Shown here: piece after piece, positions 59,266 through 64,000 of the stretch
How the letters are laid out: each line of letters begins with the position of its first letter
How positions within the stretch are numbered: the first letter of the stretch is position 1
Origin: Mycobacterium sp. IS-3022
GTDB taxonomy: Bacteria > Actinomycetota > Actinomycetes > Mycobacteriales > Mycobacteriaceae
Direction: 5' to 3'
Length of the DNA: 64,000 nt
Assembly: GCF_001500065.1 (NCBI RefSeq)
Contig: NZ_LQIN01000002.1
Location: 62,001 to 126,000 of the forward strand
The notes under the pieces: generated by a model
What the model was told of the DNA's origin: nothing
The model's database searches: none
The model's input: the letters and a program-made list of their open reading frames with translations, nothing else
Made by a program: the position numbers and the translations under genes

Positions 59266-59270
59266 CCGCC
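59257..59270. other. 14-bp palindrome over convergent overlapping stop codons
   Basis: GGCGGTTAACCGCC is a perfect palindrome in which the ligase TAA (59263-59265) and the reductase TAA (complement of 59262-59264) overlap. It has no loop and no U-run, so it is an unlikely intrinsic terminator but is structurally notable. Confidence 0.4.
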
Positions 59271-60359
59271 GGATCGCCGGGTGACGACCGACGGTCCCGC
59301 TAACGGGCTGGGGATCACACCGGGCGGCGCCTCGACGACAGTGGGTATCGCGTTGACCGCCGCCATCGCGGTGGCTGCGACACCGGGATTCACCCGGTCG
59401 GTGGCCGACTGCTCCATATACAACTCGAGGCTCATACTCGGAGAGCCGTTGACGCGGAACACCATTCCGCCTTGGCCCGCACGCGACGGCTTCGGCCACT
59501 GCTCTGGCCACGGCGTGGCGCTCACCGTGGCGAAGTACTGGACCGCGACGGCCGGTTGCCCGTCGACGATCCCGGCGAGTTGCCATCGATGCGCGCAAAT
59601 CGTTCCCCGAGGTATCACCCCGATGGCCGTCTGCAGGTCGGAGGGCGCAAGCGGCGTCTCCCAGTCCAGTTCGATTCCGTCGAGTTCGAACCCCAGGATG
59701 TCGGCGAGGTAGCGCACCACGGTGCCCCAGTCCTTGTCCACCTTTCCGGATGCGATGCGGACCGGCACGTGACCGTCCGGCTTTCCGAATCCCATGGACT
59801 CGTGTAGTACGTCCCAGATCGGGTAGGAGTTGTCCAAGTCGAGCGCGTACTCGTCCATCCGATAGGAGTCGACGCGGCCCGCCCCCGCGAGCAGGGCGGT
59901 GGGAATGTTCAGGCTGCTGAATCCCGGCTCACTGCCGGTGGCGTAGAACGTCGAATTGCCCTTGACCGCTGCCCTTTCCAACGTCTCGCGCCATTCTGTG
60001 GGTGCTGCGGCTGGATAGACCATGGGGATGGTGGAGATCGTCACGACGTTGATGCCCGCCTCAAGGTATTCGGCGATATCGGCGATCGCCTCCTCGTCGC
60101 GCCGGACGGCGGTCGCACAGTAGGCCACACAGTCGGGTTTCAACGCCAGGACTGCCGCGACGTCATCCGTCGCGGCAACACCGGTATGCGCTCCACCGCA
60201 CAGTTGGCCCGCATCCATGCCGACCTTCTCCGGCGTCGAGACCTTCACCCCGACGAGATCGAGCGCCGGGTCATCGATCACCGCGCGCAACGCCTCGCGG
60301 CCAGTCAGCCCGGTTCCGACGTGGACCACGCGGTAACGTCCACTGCGCTCACTCGTCAT
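59262..60359 (-). CDS. DapB-like NAD(P)H-dependent oxidoreductase
   Basis: 365 residues from ATG at 60359 (ATGA overlap with the AveC-family gene). The N-terminal Rossmann motif is VVHVGTGLTGREALRAVI. Next come a DapB-type VKVSTPEKVGMDAGQLCGG and VAYCATAVRRDEE, then a C-terminal domain related to 2,4-diaminopentanoate dehydrogenase-like proteins. Mycobacteria have several such proteins, usually called dihydrodipicolinate reductase-like, but length and context fit a catabolic reductase. Last gene of a P450-AveC-reductase operon. Confidence 0.8.
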   Translation of the reverse strand: MTSERSGRYRVVHVGTGLTGREALRAVIDDPALDLVGVKVSTPEKVGMDAGQLCGGAHTGVAATDDVAAVLALKPDCVAYCATAVRRDEEAIADIAEYLEAGINVVTISTIPMVYPAAAPTEWRETLERAAVKGNSTFYATGSEPGFSSLNIPTALLAGAGRVDSYRMDEYALDLDNSYPIWDVLHESMGFGKPDGHVPVRIASGKVDKDWGTVVRYLADILGFELDGIELDWETPLAPSDLQTAIGVIPRGTICAHRWQLAGIVDGQPAVAVQYFATVSATPWPEQWPKPSRAGQGGMVFRVNGSPSMSLELYMEQSATDRVNPGVAATAMAAVNAIPTVVEAPPGVIPSPLAGPSVVTRRSGG

Positions 60360-61411
60360 CGGTAGAACGGTCCTTTCTTTCCGGCGTCCTCCAGATGCCC
60401 GTATGGGTCGTAGAGGTTCACATTCGGGTATGGGTTCTGGTCGAAGGCCGGCCGGGACAAACCCGCTTCCCGCAGCCCGGCAAGCAACGCCAACGGCACC
60501 GCGAACGACACCAGGCCCACTGTCATCGAGATCAGCAGCTGCCGGGTCAGCGTCACCTTCGGCCGGCCGGGCAACGAACGCGCGATGCGGTTGATCAGAA
60601 CCAGTTCGCCATCCTCGTCGCGCACGCACATCACCGCGACCATGCCGAAGATCACGGCGTCGTAGACCGCCATGATCAGCGGGAAGTGGATGTGGCCGAT
60701 CTGTAGCACCGGTCCGACCGCTTCGGTGTAGAAGAAGATCCCGGCCCGCATCCAGCTGAACTGGATCATGCCGTTGATGGGGACAGCGATGATCGTCGCG
60801 CCGATGAACACCCGGACCAGCCGGTGCGTTGCCAACCAACCGGCGCGCCGCATCAGTGGGTCGAGGAGCCGGTCGTGCAGCTTCAGGAAGCCAAGCCCGT
60901 TGAGCAGGTAGTATGCCGCGTAGCCGCCCAGGAATGCCAGTGCCGGTTCAAGATTCGGCGAGATGTTGACATACCACCACGAGAACGGGAAGTGCAGCAT
61001 CCGCGGGTCGAAGATCGCGAATGTCGCCCAGTTTGCGAGTGGGTCCAGCGCACCGGTGATGAGCCCGGCGAACGCGATGATGACCGCCCAGTGCACCTTG
61101 CGTTGTCGCCAGGACAGCCACCCCAGCACGGCGATCAGACCGATTGCCATCGGGATCGAACTGATGGAGACGGCGAGCGGCCAATTGTCGAAGCCGAGGA
61201 ACGGTGGGTACGGGGCGGGACCGGGATTCGGGTTGCTCCTCGTCGGGTCTTCGTGCAAACCCGACTGAACGGTCGCGATCGTCACGATCGCGAAAACCAG
61301 GTAGGCGGTGAAGAACAGGCCCCACCCGATCCTGGCGGGCCACGGCGAGAACCCGGGGGCGGTCGCTTCGGCAGATCCGGAATTCGGTTCGCTTTCAACG
61401 ATATTCGTCAT
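60356..61411 (-). CDS. AveC-family (spirocyclase-like) polytopic membrane protein
   Basis: 351 residues with about seven membrane helices. Signature region DPLANWATFAIFDPRMLHFPFSWWYVNISPN at about residues 120-152 and a C-terminal NPYPNVNLYDPYGHLEDAGKKG, both characteristic of the AveC-like family. AveC in Streptomyces avermitilis acts in spiroketal formation of avermectin (established). In mycobacteria the function is unknown. It lies one base after a P450 and overlaps the reductase, so the three form a likely coupled pathway step. Confidence 0.82.
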   Translation of the reverse strand: MTNIVESEPNSGSAEATAPGFSPWPARIGWGLFFTAYLVFAIVTIATVQSGLHEDPTRSNPNPGPAPYPPFLGFDNWPLAVSISSIPMAIGLIAVLGWLSWRQRKVHWAVIIAFAGLITGALDPLANWATFAIFDPRMLHFPFSWWYVNISPNLEPALAFLGGYAAYYLLNGLGFLKLHDRLLDPLMRRAGWLATHRLVRVFIGATIIAVPINGMIQFSWMRAGIFFYTEAVGPVLQIGHIHFPLIMAVYDAVIFGMVAVMCVRDEDGELVLINRIARSLPGRPKVTLTRQLLISMTVGLVSFAVPLALLAGLREAGLSRPAFDQNPYPNVNLYDPYGHLEDAGKKGPFYR

Positions 61412-61412
61412 C

Positions 61413-62639
61413 TCACACGCTCACCGGGAGGGTTGCCCAGCCTCTGACACTGGTGGTGTGCGCGCGCTTGGCCGCCTGGTAGTCGACTTCCCAGTCCGGC
61501 CACCGGATGAGTACTTCCTCGAGCGCCACACGCGCCTGCATCCGCGCAAGCGCGGCGCCCAGGCAGAAGTGAATACCGTGCCCAAAGGACAGGTGGGTGG
61601 CCTGCCGGTGGATGTCGAACCGGTCGGCGTCGGGGTACTGCCGCTCATCACGGTTGGCAGAACCGTTGAGCAGCAGCATCACCGAGCCTTCGGCGACCCT
61701 CTGGCCGTGGAGTTCGACATCACGTGCGACATAGCGGGCCTGCACAGGTGAGGGCGCCTCGTAGCGCAACACCTCTTCGATCGCGCCGGGAATGAGGCTG
61801 AAATCCACCGCGAGCTCGCGGCGCTGCTCTGGGTGGTCAGACAGGAGCTGTCCGGCGAAACCGATCAACCGCGTGGTGGTTTCGTTGCCCGCTCCGACGA
61901 CCGTGCCCGTGTAGGTCAGCACCTCGCCGCGCGTGAGCCGGCGCCGGGTGCCGTCGGTTTCCTCCACCTCGGCGTTGACCAGGTCGGTCATCAGATCGTC
62001 GGAGGGATGGTCGTAACGCCAGTCGATGAACTCCTCGAGCATCGAGCCGGTGCTGGTGAGCATGTCGTCGGCCACCTCGACGGGCCCACTGTCCTTGAGC
62101 GCCAGCATCCGGTCGGTGTTCTGGCGGATCGCGACCTGCCTGTCCTCCGGTATGCCGATCAGGTAACCGATGGTGCGCATCGGCATCCACGCACCCAGGT
62201 CGGCGATGAAGTCGAAGCCACCGGCGTCCGCGAACGGCTCCAGGGCGCGCCGGCAGAACTCTCTGGCCAGAGGTTCGATGGCAGCCATCCGACGCGGCGT
62301 GAAGACTCCTGACAACAGCCGCCGGTGCAAATCGTGGACGGGAGGGTCCTCGAAGAGAATGATTCCCGGCGGCACGTCCACCCCGTTGAGGATGATCTCG
62401 ACGGTGGTGCCCTTGCCGGACCGATAGTCCTTCCAATTCACCAACTCGCGGACGACGTCTGAGTACCTGCTCAACGCGTAGAAGCCGTACTTGTCGTTGT
62501 GGTACAGCGGTGCGTCATCCCGCAACTGCTTCCACACGGGGTAGGGGTCATCGTCGATGTCGAAGTCAAATGGGTCGTAGTAGGGGTCAACCTTCACCCT
62601 GTATGGCACATGACGAGAATAGGCGTTACCGGCCGCCAT
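61413..62639 (-). CDS. Cytochrome P450
   Basis: 408 residues from ATG at 62639. I-helix VGAGNETTTRLIGF, ExxR in IEEVLRYEAPSPVQ, and the heme loop FGHGIHFCLGAALARMQ. It is followed one base after its stop by the AveC-family gene. The first gene of the 62639-59262 operon; its upstream region holds a nested inverted repeat (62689-62734) and the operator of the divergent SDR. Confidence 0.88.
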   Translation of the reverse strand: MAAGNAYSRHVPYRVKVDPYYDPFDFDIDDDPYPVWKQLRDDAPLYHNDKYGFYALSRYSDVVRELVNWKDYRSGKGTTVEIILNGVDVPPGIILFEDPPVHDLHRRLLSGVFTPRRMAAIEPLAREFCRRALEPFADAGGFDFIADLGAWMPMRTIGYLIGIPEDRQVAIRQNTDRMLALKDSGPVEVADDMLTSTGSMLEEFIDWRYDHPSDDLMTDLVNAEVEETDGTRRRLTRGEVLTYTGTVVGAGNETTTRLIGFAGQLLSDHPEQRRELAVDFSLIPGAIEEVLRYEAPSPVQARYVARDVELHGQRVAEGSVMLLLNGSANRDERQYPDADRFDIHRQATHLSFGHGIHFCLGAALARMQARVALEEVLIRWPDWEVDYQAAKRAHTTSVRGWATLPVSV

Positions 62640-62688
62640 GTAGATGCTTTTACCGCCAGCCGGTCCTGCCCGAGGTCGCTAGTCTGCG

Positions 62689-62734
62689 CCCAGATCATGA
62701 TTCTGCCCGCAAATGTGCGGATCTGCGATCTGGG
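62689..62734. repeat. Nested inverted repeat in the P450/SDR divergent region
   Basis: Outer arms CCCAGATC (62689-62696) and GATCTGGG (62727-62734) enclose an inner hairpin CCGCA-AATG-TGCGG (62707-62720). It could be a leader structure for the leftward P450 transcript or a regulator site. No U-run follows, so not an obvious terminator. Confidence 0.45.
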
Positions 62735-62762
62735 TGGACACCACGACATCGCTGGGCACCAT

Positions 62763-62794
62763 TTGACAGCGCGATATGAGAATCTCAATTCTCA
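62763..62794. promoter_or_regulatory. Promoter-like TTGACA with 18-bp operator, copy H (TGAGAAT-CTCA-ATTCTCA)
   Basis: A perfect seven-base inverted repeat with spacing four (62777-62794) lies eight bases downstream of a TTGACA -35-like hexamer (62763-62768) and 18 bases before the ATG of the SDR. It is the best copy in the window, and its position over the promoter is that of a repressor site. Confidence 0.78.
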
Positions 62795-62812
62795 CATGCG
62801 AGAATGCCGCAT

Positions 62813-63571
62813 ATGAGCGATCGGCATTCCAATATCGAGGGCGCACGGATGCTCGTTATCGGCGCGTCCTCGGGCATCGGTCACGCGCTGGCCCGGGCCG
62901 CCCACGCCAGAGGCGCTAAGGTCGCGCTCGCGGCCAGACGCACCGAGCTGCTGTCCGAACTGGCCGAGCAGCTAGGCGGTTCCGCCCACGAACTTGACGT
63001 CTCCGATCCGCACGCGATCGAGCGGGTCGTCGACGAGGTGGCCACAAAGCTCGGCCAGCTCGATGCCGTTGTATTCACCAGCGCCGTGGTGCCGTTCGCG
63101 CTGATCGAACAGACCGACGTGACGACGTGGTTGCACGCGTACGCAGTCAACGCCATCGGCGCGTCACACGTGCTGCGCACGGCGCTCCCGCACCTCGCCG
63201 ACGATGCGGTGGCGCTTGTCGCGTCGAGCCATGACGTCGGCCGCCCCCGCGCCGGTGTGGCGGCCTATCACGCGAGTAAGGCTGCGCTGGACGAGATCCT
63301 GCGGTCCTGGCGTGCCGAACATCCGGAACTTGCCGTCATCCGGGTCAGCGTCGGCCCCACCGAGGGCACCGAGATCCTCCGCGGCGCGGACCGCGATCTG
63401 CTGGCCGAGCTGTATCGGGCGTGGGCGCAGGAGGGTCAGATTCCGGCGGAAATGTCCGCCGTCGACGACGTGGCGAACGCAATGCTGTCGTTGATCGCCA
63501 TGTCGCGCGCGAACCCCACGGTCGTCAGTGACATCGTGCATCTGGCGCCTCGAATGAGCAAAGGTCGATAG
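62813..63571 (+). CDS. SDR family oxidoreductase
   Basis: 252 residues from ATG at 62813. Cofactor motif VIGASSGIGHALA, catalytic Ser in VASSHDVG, and Tyr/Lys in AYHASKAAL. The C-terminus differs from FabG-type SDRs (ending VHLAPRMSKGR), so this is a classical but non-FabG SDR. It lies 18 bases behind the perfect operator and leads to another SDR gene 13 bases after its stop. Confidence 0.85.
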   Translation: MSDRHSNIEGARMLVIGASSGIGHALARAAHARGAKVALAARRTELLSELAEQLGGSAHELDVSDPHAIERVVDEVATKLGQLDAVVFTSAVVPFALIEQTDVTTWLHAYAVNAIGASHVLRTALPHLADDAVALVASSHDVGRPRAGVAAYHASKAALDEILRSWRAEHPELAVIRVSVGPTEGTEILRGADRDLLAELYRAWAQEGQIPAEMSAVDDVANAMLSLIAMSRANPTVVSDIVHLAPRMSKGR

Positions 63572-63584
63572 AAGGGACTACTAA

Positions 63585-64000
63585 ATGGATCTGGGCTTCG
63601 AGGGCGCGACCGCTGTCGTAACCGGCGGCAGCAAGGGCATGGGACTGGCGATCGCCGAAACGCTTGGCGCCGAGGGCGCATCGGTGGCGATCATGGCCCG
63701 TGGACAGCAGGGGCTCGACGCGGCGGCCGAGCGGATCCGCGCCGCCGGTGCGCCCGAGGTGCTCGCGCTGAGCGTCGACATGGCCGATGCCGCCTCGATC
63801 GCGGCGGGATACGCCGCAGTGGAAGAAGCCTGGGGCCGTCTCAACGCGTTGGTGCATGCAGTCGGGCCGGGTGCGGGCAGCTTCGACGAACTCGATGACG
63901 ACGACTGGCACGCCGCCTTCGACCTGGGCACCATGTCCGCGGTCCGGTCGGTGCGCGCAGCGCTGCCGATGCTGCGCGCCGCCGACTGGGCGCGCATCGT
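63585..64000 (+). CDS. SDR family oxidoreductase, N-terminal fragment (runs off the window)
   Basis: 138 codons are present and the frame is open at the window edge. ATG at 63585 after GAAGGGA. Cofactor motif VTGGSKGMGLAI, then ALSVDMADAASIAAGY and NALVHAVGPGAGS. The catalytic Ser-Tyr-Lys lies beyond the end. Continues the transcription unit of the SDR at 62813. Confidence 0.83.
   Translation, partial: MDLGFEGATAVVTGGSKGMGLAIAETLGAEGASVAIMARGQQGLDAAAERIRAAGAPEVLALSVDMADAASIAAGYAAVEEAWGRLNALVHAVGPGAGSFDELDDDDWHAAFDLGTMSAVRSVRAALPMLRAADWARI

Noticed and set aside
59257..59270. GGCGGTTAACCGCC as an intrinsic terminator
   Set aside because: There is no loop and no U-run, and the palindrome overlaps two stop codons; it is listed only as a structural feature.
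1..64000. CRISPR array, tRNA, rRNA, insertion sequence or prophage
   Set aside because: I saw no regularly spaced repeats, cloverleaf-like sequence, transposase, integrase or phage gene in the window.

Overview
The window is one continuous, gene-dense, high-GC stretch of an actinobacterial chromosome, almost certainly a mycobacterium (Mycolicibacterium-type). The signs are an mce operon, steroid-type FadE pairs, an Ltp2/DUF35 module, many GTG starts and pervasive 4-base stop/start overlaps (ATGA, GTGA). I see about 64 protein genes and no rRNA, tRNA, CRISPR, insertion sequence or prophage. No gene-free stretch reaches 300 bases. The longest gaps are 46848-47085 and 12402-12616, and both carry candidate operators.

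Layout. (1) 1-5950: a cut-off TauD-type dioxygenase, an HpcH-type aldolase, a thiolase-fold protein with its DUF35 partner, an acyl-CoA ligase, an HSD4-like SDR and a crotonase. (2) 6041-12401: a tightly coupled six-gene beta-oxidation operon (double-hotdog hydratase, crotonase, FadE, two tandem crotonases, acyl-CoA ligase). (3) 12617-15333: a cassette of four unrecognised membrane proteins, two of them only 32 and 39 residues long, followed by two SDRs. (4) 15372-23357: a TetR/SDR operon divergent from a seven-gene operon with sugar-isomerase-like, polyol-dehydrogenase-like, alkylsulfatase-like and sulfotransferase genes. (5) 23524-34699: three paralogous amidohydrolases among FadE genes, an acyl-CoA ligase, an F420-type oxidoreductase, a SnoaL-like protein, an isochorismatase-fold protein and a MaoC hydratase. 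(6) 34722-46847: a complete mceA-F operon with a secreted accessory protein but no yrbE permeases, preceded by a fused double CoA-transferase and an aldehyde dehydrogenase. (7) 47086-53841: a close relative of the mycobacterial igr locus (P450, FadE29-like, ChsH2 split into two genes, FadE28-like, ChsH1-like, Ltp2-like), ending in a TetR gene. (8) 53928-64000: an unrecognised protein, two P450s, a CaiB CoA-transferase, an acyl-CoA ligase, a DapB-like reductase, an AveC-family membrane protein and two SDRs.

Taken together this looks like an accessory catabolic island for a large hydrophobic carboxylated or hydroxylated compound (steroid, terpenoid or similar). Mce proteins could deliver it, P450s and dehydrogenases oxidise it, several ligases and CoA-transferases activate it, and parallel beta-oxidation modules with retro-aldol (Ltp2-type) steps shorten the chain. 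The substrate cannot be read from sequence.

The most notable signal outside the genes is an 18-bp inverted repeat, TGAGAAT-N4-ATTCTCA. It recurs with fixed spacing in at least nine promoter regions from 4.2 kb to 62.8 kb, so one repressor probably controls much of the island. Two further motifs (CTCTA-N6-TAGAG, twice, 22 bp apart; TCGTTAACGC, three times) mark other promoters.
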